Counted from the stretch's first letter, positions 26,088 through 35,550 are shown. The stretch: 47,690 bases of DNA from Bacteroidota bacterium (GCA_029265715.1 JAJUGZ010000023.1:1-47690), one strand, 5' to 3'. Made by a program: numbers and translations. Notes: generated from the letters alone by a model not told the origin.

Positions 26088-27011
26088 TTAATGATTTTTT
26101 TGGTTGTATTGTTCGACAACTTGAATGAATACTTCGTTCATCGACGGGATAATCTCCCGGAACGACAGAACCTCCGTTTCGTTCATGAAGATTTTTAGAA
26201 GATCATTGTTGGTCATGTTGTCCTGTTGCTGGATCCGGATTTTTCCGGTCTCGCCGTTTTGTTCGGATTCCAGGACCCTGATTGACGGAGGAAGTTTTAA
26301 TAGCTGAAGATTTCCCAGAAACTCGAGTTCGAAAATATGGCTTTTGTAGGTCTGCTTAATTTCATTGACCGGGCCGTCAAGAATTTTTCTGGACTGATTG
26401 ATCAGGGCAATGTGGTCGCATATTTCTTCAACCGAGGCCATGTTATGGGTCGAGAAGATAATGGTGGCACCTTCTTTCTTCAGGTCCAGAATTTCGTTTT
26501 TCAGCAGATTGGTGTTTATGGGGTCGAACCCGCTGAATGGTTCGTCGAAAATCAGGAGTTTGGGTTTATGGATGACGGTTGTTACAAACTGCACTTTCTG
26601 CGCCATTCCTTTCGAGAGTTCTTCGACTTTTTTGTTCCACCATGGCTGAATTTCAAATTTTTCGAACCAATATTTTAGTCCTCGGAGCGCATCTTTTCTC
26701 GAGAGTCCCTTAAGTTGCGCGAGATACAACGCTTGTTCCCCGACTTTCATCTTTTTGTACAGGCCACGTTCTTCAGGCAGGTATCCAACCTTTTGGATAT
26801 CATCGGCTTTAAGTGGTCGGCCTTCGAAAAAGAGTTCTCCGCTGTCCGGGGCAGTTATTTGGTTGATGATCCGGATTAAAGTTGTTTTTCCGGCGCCGTT
26901 GGGCCCCAGTAAGCCGAAAACAGATCCTTCTTTTATATTGACGCTTACATTGTCGAGCGCTTTCTGGCGCGCGTATTCTTTATGAATATTTCTGGCTTCG
27001 AATAAATTCAT
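26088..27011 (-). CDS. ABC transporter ATP-binding protein
   Basis: 307 residues from the ATG at 27011; the frame is open for 18 more codons, but MNLFEARNIHKEYA is the normal family start. Walker A is GPNGAGKTT, the signature is degenerate (ELSKGMAQK), Walker B is LLIFDEPFSGFDP, and the H-loop is STHNM. A C-terminal extension of about 80 residues resembles the NatA/YhaQ group. It works with the permease gene that follows. Confidence 0.92.
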   Translation of the reverse strand: MNLFEARNIHKEYARQKALDNVSVNIKEGSVFGLLGPNGAGKTTLIRIINQITAPDSGELFFEGRPLKADDIQKVGYLPEERGLYKKMKVGEQALYLAQLKGLSRKDALRGLKYWFEKFEIQPWWNKKVEELSKGMAQKVQFVTTVIHKPKLLIFDEPFSGFDPINTNLLKNEILDLKKEGATIIFSTHNMASVEEICDHIALINQSRKILDGPVNEIKQTYKSHIFELEFLGNLQLLKLPPSIRVLESEQNGETGKIRIQQQDNMTNNDLLKIFMNETEVLSFREIIPSMNEVFIQVVEQYNQKNH

Positions 27012-27096
27012 GATCAATAATTGAGCGGTAAAAATTAATAGATACGTCAGAACCGGGGTATGCAAATTACACGATTCTTGCTAAAACAGTACTTTT

Positions 27097-27630
27097 TTAA
27101 GCCTGAAAGAGACTGAAATGAACGCTGCCATATTTCCGGAGTTCCAGAAACGATGGGTGTTTCGAAAAATCATGTGAAGACGAATGTTCCAATACAAATA
27201 ATCCGCCTTCCTTCAACAAATTATTGTTGAAAATCAGGTCGGGGACTTCTGCAAATTTGGGATGATCGTATGGCGGATCGGCAAAAATAAAGTCGAACTG
27301 TTCTTTGATCCGTTCAGCGAAAACAAACACGTTCGACTTAACAAGCCGTATATGGGTTTCTCCCAGTTTTTCGATCACCTGTTTGATGAACTGGACATGG
27401 GGCAAATGGAGTTCAACGCAGGTTACATCGGTGCACCCGCGCGAAGCCAGCTCATAGCTGATGCTCCCGGTACCTCCAAACAAATCGAGGGCGCGAATGG
27501 TCTCAAAATCAATGCGGTTGTTTAATACATTAAACAGGCTTTCTTTGGCCATATCGGTCGTTGGCCGGGCTTTAAATGTTTTTCCGGGGGTGAACATTCT
27601 TCCCCGGTATTTTCCGCCTACAATTCGCAT
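27097..27630 (-). CDS. rsmD: 16S rRNA (guanine966-N2)-methyltransferase
   Basis: 177 residues. The catalytic motif DPPYDHP and the SAM motif LDLFGGTGSISYE, together with the N-terminal RIVGGKYRGR, identify RsmD, which methylates G966 of 16S rRNA. It overlaps the end of the DUF3822 gene by 13 bases, a pairing common in Bacteroidota. Confidence 0.95.
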   Translation of the reverse strand: MRIVGGKYRGRMFTPGKTFKARPTTDMAKESLFNVLNNRIDFETIRALDLFGGTGSISYELASRGCTDVTCVELHLPHVQFIKQVIEKLGETHIRLVKSNVFVFAERIKEQFDFIFADPPYDHPKFAEVPDLIFNNNLLKEGGLFVLEHSSSHDFSKHPSFLELRKYGSVHFSLFQA

Positions 27631-28463
27631 TCAATACTATTTAAAAGGCTGACAAAATAGTGCTGAGGTATACGGTCGAACGTGTAGCTGTAAAAATAAT
27701 CGGGGTCCGGGGTCAGAAACCGAATTGATGCCCAGTATTTTTTCAGTTGGCGGATGTATGGCGAATCCGGGGCCATATAGCCGCCAATCAGTAACTCGTC
27801 TTTTTCGGGATCGAGATTAAGCTGGGAACAAACATTCAGGGTGTAGTATAAAAAGTCGAATTCATTTTTATAATAAAAGCTGTTAAAGAATTCAATCTTT
27901 TCGTTCTTGAAAACGATCATCCGGAAATATTTCCGTTCAAAATTCAGCAGGATTGAATTTTTGCTGTTTTTTTCTTTCAAAACGGTGGCAATGAGGGCTA
28001 CCGATTTGTGTTTGAGGGTGTACGATGAAAATTTTGCATTGAACAGTTCACGGATATCTTTCGGATAGGCATATACGATATACTGTCCGATCGATTTCAT
28101 CGGCGATACCTCGATATCTTCGCAACGGTCGATTTCGTGAAGCCGCTGAAGCACTTCTTTCGTCTGTCGTTCGTCAAAAAACTCGGTAGGGACAAGCGTT
28201 GACTTATTGGTTGAATAGGTAATGTTAACACCTTTGTAGGTGGCCTGTAGTTTCGGTTCCTGCTCAAAAATTGCTTCAATTTTTTTTGACAAGAACTGAA
28301 TTTTTCCAACAATCAGAGGATAGTGTTGGAGTACTACGTATTTCTTTTGCAGCTTGTCCAGTATACAAAAAGAAAATCCATCCAGGCTTACCTGGATGGA
28401 TAAATTATATTCAGATGAAAAGTTTAAATCAAAAGTTTCGTCAATGAGCGAAATTTCATGCAT
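27618..28463 (-). CDS. DUF3822 family protein
   Basis: 281 residues, matching the Bacteroidota-specific DUF3822 family by length, by its place beside rsmD and by sequence style (LSIQVSLDGFSFCILD near the start, LIGGYMAPDSPYIRQLKKYW near the end). The fold resembles actin-like/ASKHA proteins; the function is unknown. It is translationally linked to rsmD by a 13-base overlap and lies 9 bases behind the upstream gene, so the three form one operon. Confidence 0.75.
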   Translation of the reverse strand: MHEISLIDETFDLNFSSEYNLSIQVSLDGFSFCILDKLQKKYVVLQHYPLIVGKIQFLSKKIEAIFEQEPKLQATYKGVNITYSTNKSTLVPTEFFDERQTKEVLQRLHEIDRCEDIEVSPMKSIGQYIVYAYPKDIRELFNAKFSSYTLKHKSVALIATVLKEKNSKNSILLNFERKYFRMIVFKNEKIEFFNSFYYKNEFDFLYYTLNVCSQLNLDPEKDELLIGGYMAPDSPYIRQLKKYWASIRFLTPDPDYFYSYTFDRIPQHYFVSLLNSIECEL

Positions 28464-28472
28464 AGTTGCTGC

Positions 28473-29105
28473 TTACTCCCAGTTACCGGCATTGTTGTTT
28501 GTCTCAGTTAATGAGCCCACTTTCAATCCTGGATATTTACCATTGGTCCTTTTTTGGTCATTCAGGTTTATAACCAATTGTTTGTCAAGGTTTTTCAGAA
28601 TGGTATTGTTGTGAACGCGTGCTTCGAACACAGGAACTTTAATTCCGGAACCAGTAACAACTGTCCCGGCGCCAAGGAAGAACTGAGCTACGGTGTCTTT
28701 TACCGGAACCATTTTTAATTCTTCAGCTTTGAAGTCTTTTCCGAAGATCGTGTCTTTTACGCTCACTAAAATCGTATCACGAATGATAAGGCCTTGTTTC
28801 AATGCTTTTGCTTCGGTCCAGCCGGCATCGATCATGCTGTCGGTCAACATACCGATTTTGCGAACGATAGGTAATTTACCTGTATTTACAAAGTTGATTA
28901 AGGTATCAAAACTTCCGGTGAATTTTCCATGAACGTCCTTGTATGCCAATTCTGCTTTCCGAATATCTTTTAACCGCTGAATGGTCGCATCATATCTTGC
29001 TTTACGTTCCTGTTCAAAATCAATTGGTTTGCGGATACTGGAGTAAATCTGGAATGCTAAAAGGATAGCAGCAACAATGAGGACTACCTGAAATACTGTT
29101 TTCAT
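28473..29105 (-). CDS. conserved membrane-anchored protein of unknown function
   Basis: 210 residues. One N-terminal membrane span (VFQVVLIVAAILLAFQIY, 4-21) followed by a basic, possibly coiled segment (FEQERKARYDATIQRLKDI) and a soluble domain, probably outside the cytoplasm. The conserved KVPVFEARVHNNTILKNL and NDQKRTNGKYPGLKVG look like a Bacteroidota-specific family seen upstream of DUF3822 and rsmD. No catalytic motif is visible. It is the first gene of the operon; a TAAATTTG -7 box lies on the minus strand at 29141-29148. Confidence 0.7.
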   Translation of the reverse strand: MKTVFQVVLIVAAILLAFQIYSSIRKPIDFEQERKARYDATIQRLKDIRKAELAYKDVHGKFTGSFDTLINFVNTGKLPIVRKIGMLTDSMIDAGWTEAKALKQGLIIRDTILVSVKDTIFGKDFKAEELKMVPVKDTVAQFFLGAGTVVTGSGIKVPVFEARVHNNTILKNLDKQLVINLNDQKRTNGKYPGLKVGSLTETNNNAGNWE

Positions 29106-29197
29106 CTTATGATTTTTAAGATTAGTTTTTTGTTTGCATGCAAATTTATAAAAAAAAATTATTTAGCATCTTTGGTCTACTTTTATTTTAGGAGCAA

Positions 29198-30619
29198 ATG
29201 CTAAAAAATCACCTTCACTCTGAAATCATTGTCAGCATTGGGAAATCGCCTACTTCAGGGCAGAATGAACTGGCCGGTTTGTTAGCTTCCTTTGTCCTTG
29301 ATAATGATCAGGATTCAGTATTTGTTTTGAAAGGATATGCCGGAACGGGAAAGACCTCGATGCTGAATGCTTTTGTAAAGGCATTGGACAAGTTTCGGAT
29401 CCGGTCGGTGCTTTTGGCTCCTACCGGAAGGGCGGCCAAAGTATTGGCTACCTATACCAATAAAAATGCTTACACCATTCACAAACATATATACCGCCAG
29501 CAATCCTCAACTGATGGGATGGGGCGTTTTGTTTTAAACAAAAATCTGTTTCACGATACGTTTTTTATTGTCGATGAAGCTTCGATGATTTCCAACTCGT
29601 CAACTGATTCGTCGATATTTGGTTCGGGTTGTCTATTGGACGATTTATTGGAATACGTTTATACCGGCGATAATTGTAAGTTGTTACTGGTTGGCGATAC
29701 GGCTCAGTTGCCTCCGATCGGGCTTGATATCAGTCCGGCTTTATCGCCTGAAGAGCTGGAAGTTTCGACCGGAATGCATGTTATCTCATACGAGTTGACC
29801 GAGGTTGTCCGGCAGGCTGAAAATTCTGGGATTTTGTACAATGCGACCCACCTTCGGAATATGATTGCAGATGAAGTGGTGGGCGGATATTTTCCCATTG
29901 AGCTTGAAAACTTTGTGGATATCCGGCGAATTGGCGGGGCTGAACTGCTCGAGGAGCTATCATCCTGTTATTCGACTTTTGGAGAGATGGAAACCATTGT
30001 GGTAACCCGTTCGAACAAACGGGCCAATAAGTTTAACCAGGGAATCCGGAGCACTATCTTATACAAAGAGGAGCAGATTACAGTGGGCGATTTGCTGATG
30101 GTGGTTAAAAATAATTATTACTGGCTGGGCGAAAACGAACATGTCGATTTTATTGCCAATGGAGATATTGTCGAGATCCGGAAGATTTACAAGTATGAAT
30201 CGTTATACGGGTTCCGGTTTGCCAATGTATGCATCCGGTTTGTCGATTATCCGGAGCTTGAAGTGGACTGTAAAATTCTGCTTGATACGCTTCATATTGA
30301 GGCGGCAGCCTTGACCAGCGATGAGAACCGGAAGTTGTTTGACGAAGTTTCTGCCGATTTTGCTGATATCCGGAGCAAGGAAAAACGCTGGGAGAAAGTT
30401 CGGGAGAACCCGTATTTTAATGCGTTGCAGGTGAAATTTGCTTACGCGGTTACCTGTCATAAAGCACAGGGGGGGCAGTGGAAAGCTGTTTTTGTCGATC
30501 AGGGATATTTGACCGAAGACATGCTGAACACCGAATACCTGCGCTGGTTGTACACCGCTTTTACCCGCCCGACCGAGCGGCTTTACCTAGTTAATTTTAA
30601 TAAGGAATTTTTTGAATAA
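29198..30619 (+). CDS. RecD-like ATP-dependent DNA helicase
   Basis: 473 residues, an SF1 helicase of the RecD/Dda type. Walker A GYAGTGKTS is at 46-54, Walker B is FIVDEASMIS, and motifs V and VI appear as TCHKAQGGQW and YTAFTRPTERLYLV. It lacks the N-terminal domains of full RecD and RecD2, so it is a compact stand-alone helicase, probably in repair or recombination. No RecB or RecC partner is nearby. It diverges from the rsmD operon. Confidence 0.9.
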   Translation: MLKNHLHSEIIVSIGKSPTSGQNELAGLLASFVLDNDQDSVFVLKGYAGTGKTSMLNAFVKALDKFRIRSVLLAPTGRAAKVLATYTNKNAYTIHKHIYRQQSSTDGMGRFVLNKNLFHDTFFIVDEASMISNSSTDSSIFGSGCLLDDLLEYVYTGDNCKLLLVGDTAQLPPIGLDISPALSPEELEVSTGMHVISYELTEVVRQAENSGILYNATHLRNMIADEVVGGYFPIELENFVDIRRIGGAELLEELSSCYSTFGEMETIVVTRSNKRANKFNQGIRSTILYKEEQITVGDLLMVVKNNYYWLGENEHVDFIANGDIVEIRKIYKYESLYGFRFANVCIRFVDYPELEVDCKILLDTLHIEAAALTSDENRKLFDEVSADFADIRSKEKRWEKVRENPYFNALQVKFAYAVTCHKAQGGQWKAVFVDQGYLTEDMLNTEYLRWLYTAFTRPTERLYLVNFNKEFFE

Positions 30620-30622
30620 GAA

Positions 30623-30642
30623 ACGGGAGCCGAAACTCCCGT
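30623..30642. terminator. hairpin between convergent helicase and peptidase genes
   Basis: ACGGGAG/CTCCCGT, a 7-bp perfect stem with a 6-base loop, directly past both stop codons. It has no long T run on either side. Confidence 0.55.
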
Positions 30643-30645
30643 TGG

Positions 30646-31908
30646 TTACATGTTGTTATTCCCGAATTTTTTCAGGATGTCTTTTACTGCATCTTTGTGG
30701 ATGGTGAATCCCATCATTTTCAGTTTCACGTAATCTTCGCTGAAGAAGTAGTATCCGAATTCTGGTGCCTGGGGGTCGTTGTTGCGCGATCCGGACCCTG
30801 AGTCCTTGATTAGGTACCAGTCTTTCCCGTCGCCGTTGAAGTTTTCCACGTAGCCAATCAGGTGAATGCCGTGGTCGTCGGTTGTGGTTTTGTTGGCAAA
30901 TCGGAAAGCCCGCGAATCTTCGGTAATGTAGGCCGACGGAATATCGAAGTCGGGAACCATGGCGCACTGGGTTTCGCGTATGAACCCCGGTTCGGAGGTA
31001 TCGCCTCCAATGCTCATGGTATAACCTTTCCGGATAGCGTCTTTGATGATTTGCATGAAAACGTCGAGCGGAACATTGTAATAATCGTTGCTGTGCCACC
31101 AGTTGTCCGGAACGGTATATTCAACTTTTTGCCAGTAAGGTTTTTGTTTATATGAAAGGATCTCTACAAAATCGTCGGGGTTAATTTTTAATGAAGCAAA
31201 GTACGATTGGGGGGTGAAATCTTTTCCATCGACCATGAAACGGGTTGGAGGAACGCCCATGTAATGGTTCATAATGTCGCGGATTGTAGCCAATACGGCT
31301 TCTTCATTCCACGAGTTGGTTGTTTTGACCGATTCCAGATAGGCTTTCATTTCGGCCACCATGGGTTCGTGGTTGTGAAATTTGCGGCCATTGATTAACC
31401 CGCTATAGACTGATTCGGGCATCATGCCATACGTTTTTGCCAGGCGGGCAACGGCATTTCCTTCAGAACCTTCGTCGAAAACAGAGTTTCCCCGTTCGGC
31501 AACATAGCGGCGTGCTTTTTCAATATATTCGCAGTAAGCCAGGTACATTTCAGAGAGTTTGACTTTTTTCCCGGTAGTCCGGTAGATTTCCGATTCAAAA
31601 AACGACAGGGTTGAAAAATCCCAGCATGTTCCGGTGTTCCCCTGTGAAATAGGCGGGTTGGCCCATTGTGATTTGTACAGGCTTATTTTGTTTGGAAGTT
31701 TATAACCCGATTGGTCCATACTGAGCCTGAATTCTGGTTCTTTTTTATTGATTGAATCGTCAACATTCCGGATGTCTTTCAAGATAGTTTGAAAGTAATA
31801 GCCTTCTCCCTGGGGGATTTCAATCAGGTTGGCTTTATCCTTCGGTTGTGCCATGATCGCGCTGCAACCGAAAATCAGGCAGGCCGGGAGTAAAAGAATC
31901 TTTTTCAT
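30646..31908 (-). CDS. C1 family (bleomycin hydrolase-like) cysteine peptidase, exported
   Basis: 420 residues with an export signal; either signal peptidase I after SAIMA or a lipobox at LIFGC is possible. The papain-like active site is present: Gln89 and Cys95 in SQGNTGTCWDFS, and His349 in DDHGIHLIGYVENF. At the third catalytic position the usual Asn of NSW is Asp369 in IKDSG, which may change activity. Length and insertions fit the PepC/bleomycin hydrolase group of aminopeptidases. The start is directly preceded by two leader modules (31909-32161) on the same strand. Confidence 0.85.
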   Translation of the reverse strand: MKKILLLPACLIFGCSAIMAQPKDKANLIEIPQGEGYYFQTILKDIRNVDDSINKKEPEFRLSMDQSGYKLPNKISLYKSQWANPPISQGNTGTCWDFSTLSFFESEIYRTTGKKVKLSEMYLAYCEYIEKARRYVAERGNSVFDEGSEGNAVARLAKTYGMMPESVYSGLINGRKFHNHEPMVAEMKAYLESVKTTNSWNEEAVLATIRDIMNHYMGVPPTRFMVDGKDFTPQSYFASLKINPDDFVEILSYKQKPYWQKVEYTVPDNWWHSNDYYNVPLDVFMQIIKDAIRKGYTMSIGGDTSEPGFIRETQCAMVPDFDIPSAYITEDSRAFRFANKTTTDDHGIHLIGYVENFNGDGKDWYLIKDSGSGSRNNDPQAPEFGYYFFSEDYVKLKMMGFTIHKDAVKDILKKFGNNNM

Positions 31909-32043
31909 CTGTATAAATTTTCAAAGTTGTTTCTTACAATTTTCGTATCTATTTCTGTTTTTCAAACTAGTTTCTCAACGAGATGGAATAGCCATTTGTA
32001 CATTTTCGGTTTGTATGATCGATGGCTCTTATGGCTATTTCAT
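31909..32043 (-). repeat. ATGA-bracketed leader module, type A (copy 3)
   Basis: 135 bases, the same length as copy 2 at 15538, ending directly at the start codon of the C1 peptidase gene. The arms AATAGCCAT/ATGGCTATT are intact, and a second AGCCAT inside the loop gives an alternative 5' arm. In frame with the end of the module, the reading frame is open for 18 codons after an internal TGA and closes at the TGA overlapping the gene's ATG. Confidence 0.85.
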
Positions 32044-32161
32044 GTTATAAATAATTAGTTTTTAAGGTACTATGTCTGCTTGCCGGCAGACAGGGAACTC
32101 CATGTTGCTGAAAAATTATTATCATGGCACTGGGTGCGTTGACGCAACATATTTGTTTCAT
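32044..32161 (-). repeat. ATGA-bracketed leader module, type D (copy 1)
   Basis: 118 bases carrying a 38-codon ORF (MKQICCVNAPSAM...) that stops with TAA one base before the next ATGA. It shares CAGCAACATGG and GTTCCCTGT with the copy at 35832. ATGTTGC near the start pairs with GCAACAT about 45 bases later, and TGTCTGC/GCAGACA forms a second perfect 7-bp stem. The remaining 129 bases up to rnz (32162-32290) show no gene. Confidence 0.75.
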
Positions 32162-32290
32162 TGTAATGTGTTTTTCAGAATTATTTTGTCCGAAGTTTAT
32201 CCAATTGGCAGTTAAATGGTATCTGGGCTGGCAAATAAATTACAGAGAAACCGAATAATTTCACGTTTGCAGGAATCCGCAAATCCGGAA

Positions 32291-33211
32291 TCAGACGGAG
32301 ATTGTCAGGCCTTCTTCGGCGATGATCGTATCCGGGAATATCAATAGGGCTTCGTCAAGTATTGCTGATTGGTCCTTATACCTGGCCGAAAAATGTCCGA
32401 TTAATAATTTTTTGACTTCTGCTTTTCGTGCAATAGTGGCTGCATCTTTCCCGGTTGAATGGTAAGTGGCTGTGGCCAATGCCCGATTATCTTCGGCAAA
32501 AGTGGCTTCGTGATACAGCAAATCGACATTCCGAACGTTTTCTGCAATAGTCTCCAGGAAGGCCGTGTCGCTACAAAATGCATACGACCGTCCGGGCTTT
32601 TGCGGATGAACCAGCAGGTTGTTGGGAATAACTTCTCCGGTTTCGGTTGTAAAGTCGTCGCCTTCTTTGATGCGTTGCATTTCGCGGATCGGGATCTTAA
32701 AGTGTTGAATCTGCTCCTTAATCAGGTTGGGAAGTGGAGGTCTCTCGTCGAAACGGAATCCGCAGGTTGCGATCCGGTGATTGAGTGGAAATGATTTGAT
32801 TGTGAGTCGTTTGTCTTCAAAGATAATTTGTTCTTTTTTGAAGTTGAGCGGGTGAAAAACCAGTTTGAAAGGTATGGGGTCGGCAGGGTATAAAAAATCG
32901 AGCTGAAATTGCAGGAACCGTTGAAGTTCGGAATGGGCATAAATGTGCAGGTCTTTTTTTCGGCCTAACAGGTTCATGGTCGATAGCAGGCCAATTAGTC
33001 CAAAGATGTGGTCGCCGTGTAAATGAGAAATCAGGATATGATCGATACGGGAAATGCTGATTTTGTATTTGCGCATTTGCATTTGCGTCCCTTCTCCGCA
33101 ATCGATCAAAAAAAACCGCCCAAGTACGTTAAGTACCTGAGCGGTTGGGTATCTGTTAGATGTTGGTAATGCTGAACTTGTTCCCAGTATGGTCAGTTGA
33201 AACGGCATCAC
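32291..33211 (-). CDS. rnz: ribonuclease Z
   Basis: 306 residues. A metallo-beta-lactamase-fold endonuclease that trims the 3' end of tRNA precursors. The metal-binding motif HLHGDH is at 63-68; further histidines appear in CSDTAF and in LLYHEATFAED, and GHFSARY matches the family. Useful here because the window's tRNA-Pro does not encode CCA. It follows the STAS gene by 18 bases and is probably co-transcribed with it. Confidence 0.93.
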   Translation of the reverse strand: MMPFQLTILGTSSALPTSNRYPTAQVLNVLGRFFLIDCGEGTQMQMRKYKISISRIDHILISHLHGDHIFGLIGLLSTMNLLGRKKDLHIYAHSELQRFLQFQLDFLYPADPIPFKLVFHPLNFKKEQIIFEDKRLTIKSFPLNHRIATCGFRFDERPPLPNLIKEQIQHFKIPIREMQRIKEGDDFTTETGEVIPNNLLVHPQKPGRSYAFCSDTAFLETIAENVRNVDLLYHEATFAEDNRALATATYHSTGKDAATIARKAEVKKLLIGHFSARYKDQSAILDEALLIFPDTIIAEEGLTISV

Positions 33212-33229
33212 TTTTCCGTAGTAACCGGT

Positions 33230-33583
33230 TTAAAGGTTTGCTTTTTCTTTCAGGAAGTTTTCTGCTTCTTCAACAGTTTTGGTTATAATTAAAACTGTGT
33301 GCAGCATCGAGATCCTGATTATCTGTTCCACATCTGGTTGCAGGCCAGTTAAAATAAATGTACCGATTGCATCTTCACACAGACGGTTCGCTACCAGAAT
33401 AGCGCTTAATCCGGACGAATCGCAATATTTACAGCTGCTTACATCGAGAACAATGTTTTTTTCTCCTTCACTGTTTATCAGCACAAGCTCTGATTTCAGG
33501 TCAGGAGCACTGTTCGTGTCGAGCCGGTCTCTCAGTACTTTAACCAGCGTATAGTTTGCTTTTTTTGTTATTTCGAAATCCAT
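33230..33583 (-). CDS. STAS domain protein (anti-sigma factor antagonist type)
   Basis: 117 residues, a single STAS domain. The phospho-acceptor motif CDSSGLS lies at 54-60 (Ser56 or Ser57), which in SpoIIAA-like proteins is phosphorylated by a serine kinase. No anti-sigma kinase or phosphatase gene is in the window, so its partner is elsewhere. It sits between rpsA (44 bases upstream) and rnz (18 bases downstream) on the same strand. Confidence 0.88.
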   Translation of the reverse strand: MDFEITKKANYTLVKVLRDRLDTNSAPDLKSELVLINSEGEKNIVLDVSSCKYCDSSGLSAILVANRLCEDAIGTFILTGLQPDVEQIIRISMLHTVLIITKTVEEAENFLKEKANL

Positions 33584-33627
33584 AGATGCAATTTATGAAA
33601 TTCTCATGGATTTGTACTATACCAAAA

Positions 33628-35499
33628 TTAATTTTCTTTTTGCTCGTCAGCTTCCATTTGCGATTTCAAAGCTGCCAGTTCGGAAATATCGCCAAGGGTT
33701 GTTTTTTCCATGGTGTCTTTTGCCGGCTTAGCTGCTTTTTTCGGAGCTGCCGGCTTAGCTGCGCCACCGGCTGCCTGTGCTTTTTTCTTGGCTGCATCTT
33801 CTGCTTTTTTGTCATCTTCGAACACGCGCGAGTGTGAAAGGATGATGCGTTTGGCAGCTTTCGAGAATTCGATAACCTTGAATTCGAGTTTTTCTTCCAG
33901 TTGGGCTTGCGATCCGTCTTCTTTTACAAGGTGACGCGGAGTGGCAAAACCTTCAACACCGTAAGGAAGCGCGATGGTTGCACCTTTGTCGAATAGTTCA
34001 ACAATTGTCCCTTCGTGGATTGAATCAACCGAGAAGATTGTTTCGAATACATCCCATGGGTTTTCTTCCAACTGTTTGTGCCCGAGGCTCAAACGGCGGT
34101 TTTCCTTGTCGATGTCAAGAACAACAACTTCGATTTCAGCGCCGATTGATGTGAATTCTGAAGGATGTTTGATTTTTTTGGTCCAACTCAGGTCTGAGAT
34201 GTGGATCAAGCCGTCAACACCTTCCTGGATTTCAACAAATACGCCAAAATTGGTGAAGTTGCGAACAGTTGCTTTGTGTTTGGTTCCAACACCGAATGTT
34301 TTTTCGATGTCTTGCCATGGGTCTTGGCGAAGTTGTTTGATACCCAGTGACATTTTGCGTTCGTCGCGGTCCAGGGTCAGGATTTGGGCTTCTACTTCAT
34401 CGCCAACTTTCAGGAAATCTTGGGCACTGCGCAGGTGCTGTGACCAGCTCATTTCTGATACGTGGATCAAACCTTCAACTCCCGGAGCGATTTCAACAAA
34501 TGCACCATAGTCGGCCATAACAACAACTTTACCTTTTACCGAATCGCCAACTTTCAGGTTCGGATCCAGGTTATCCCACGGGTGAGGAGTCAACTGTTTC
34601 AGGCCAAGGGCGATACGTTTCTTGTCGTCATCGAAGTCGAGGATAACTACGTTGAGTTTCTGATCCAGTTCAACGATTTCGTTCGGATGGGTAATGCGTC
34701 CCCAGCTCAGGTCGGTGATGTGGATCAATCCGTCTACGCCGCCCAGGTCGATGAATACACCGTACGAAGTGATATTTTTAACAGTTCCTTCGAGTACCTG
34801 GCCTTTTTCAAGTTTCGAGATGATGTCTTTTTTCTGTTGTTCGAGTTCTGCTTCGATGAGGGCTTTGTGAGAAACAACCACGTTGCGGAATTCATGATTG
34901 ATTTTAACCACTTTGAATTCCATGGTTTTCCCGACAAACATATCATAGTCGCGGATAGGTTTCACATCAATTTGTGAACCTGGCAAGAATGCTTCAATTC
35001 CAAATACGTCTACAATCATACCACCTTTTGTGCGGCATTTGATGTATCCTTTGATAATTTCGTCACGTTCCAAAGCTTCGTTAACACGATCCCAAGAGCG
35101 CATTGCACGGGCTTTTTTGTGAGATAAAATCATTTGACCTTTCAGGTCTTCGAGGCTTTCGATGTAAACTTCTACTTTTTCGCCTACTTTCAGGTCCGGA
35201 TTGTAACGGAATTCGTTTAAGCTGACAATACCGTCAGATTTGTAACCGATGTCAACAACAACTTCACGTTTGTTGAGCGAAATAACAGTTCCTTCAACAA
35301 CTTCTTTTTCCTGAACAGTTGTTAAAGTCCTGTCGTAAAGGGCTGCCTGGTCAACTTTAGTTTTACCGGCAAAGCCTTCATCTTCCTGGATAAGAGTATC
35401 CCAGTCAAATTCTGCAGCTGTTTCAACAGCTGGTTTTACAGCAGCTGCCTGCTGTTCGTCAACCTTCATTTCAAGGTTTTCTGAATTGTTTTCTACCAT
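33628..35499 (-). CDS. rpsA: 30S ribosomal protein S1
   Basis: 623 residues. Six S1 (OB-fold) repeats are recognisable from recurring motifs such as GLIHVSEMSW, GLIHISDLSW and DKRIALGLKQL. A Bacteroidota-type acidic N terminus of about 50 residues precedes them, and an Ala/Lys-rich tail of about 60 residues follows. S1 brings mRNA to the ribosome, which may matter more in this phylum because Shine-Dalgarno sequences are rare. A consensus promoter lies 52 bases upstream. Confidence 0.97.
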   Translation of the reverse strand: MVENNSENLEMKVDEQQAAAVKPAVETAAEFDWDTLIQEDEGFAGKTKVDQAALYDRTLTTVQEKEVVEGTVISLNKREVVVDIGYKSDGIVSLNEFRYNPDLKVGEKVEVYIESLEDLKGQMILSHKKARAMRSWDRVNEALERDEIIKGYIKCRTKGGMIVDVFGIEAFLPGSQIDVKPIRDYDMFVGKTMEFKVVKINHEFRNVVVSHKALIEAELEQQKKDIISKLEKGQVLEGTVKNITSYGVFIDLGGVDGLIHITDLSWGRITHPNEIVELDQKLNVVILDFDDDKKRIALGLKQLTPHPWDNLDPNLKVGDSVKGKVVVMADYGAFVEIAPGVEGLIHVSEMSWSQHLRSAQDFLKVGDEVEAQILTLDRDERKMSLGIKQLRQDPWQDIEKTFGVGTKHKATVRNFTNFGVFVEIQEGVDGLIHISDLSWTKKIKHPSEFTSIGAEIEVVVLDIDKENRRLSLGHKQLEENPWDVFETIFSVDSIHEGTIVELFDKGATIALPYGVEGFATPRHLVKEDGSQAQLEEKLEFKVIEFSKAAKRIILSHSRVFEDDKKAEDAAKKKAQAAGGAAKPAAPKKAAKPAKDTMEKTTLGDISELAALKSQMEADEQKEN

Positions 35500-35550
35500 T
35501 TAATAATCAATAAATTAATAAATTAGACATTATAATTTTTTAATGCGCGG

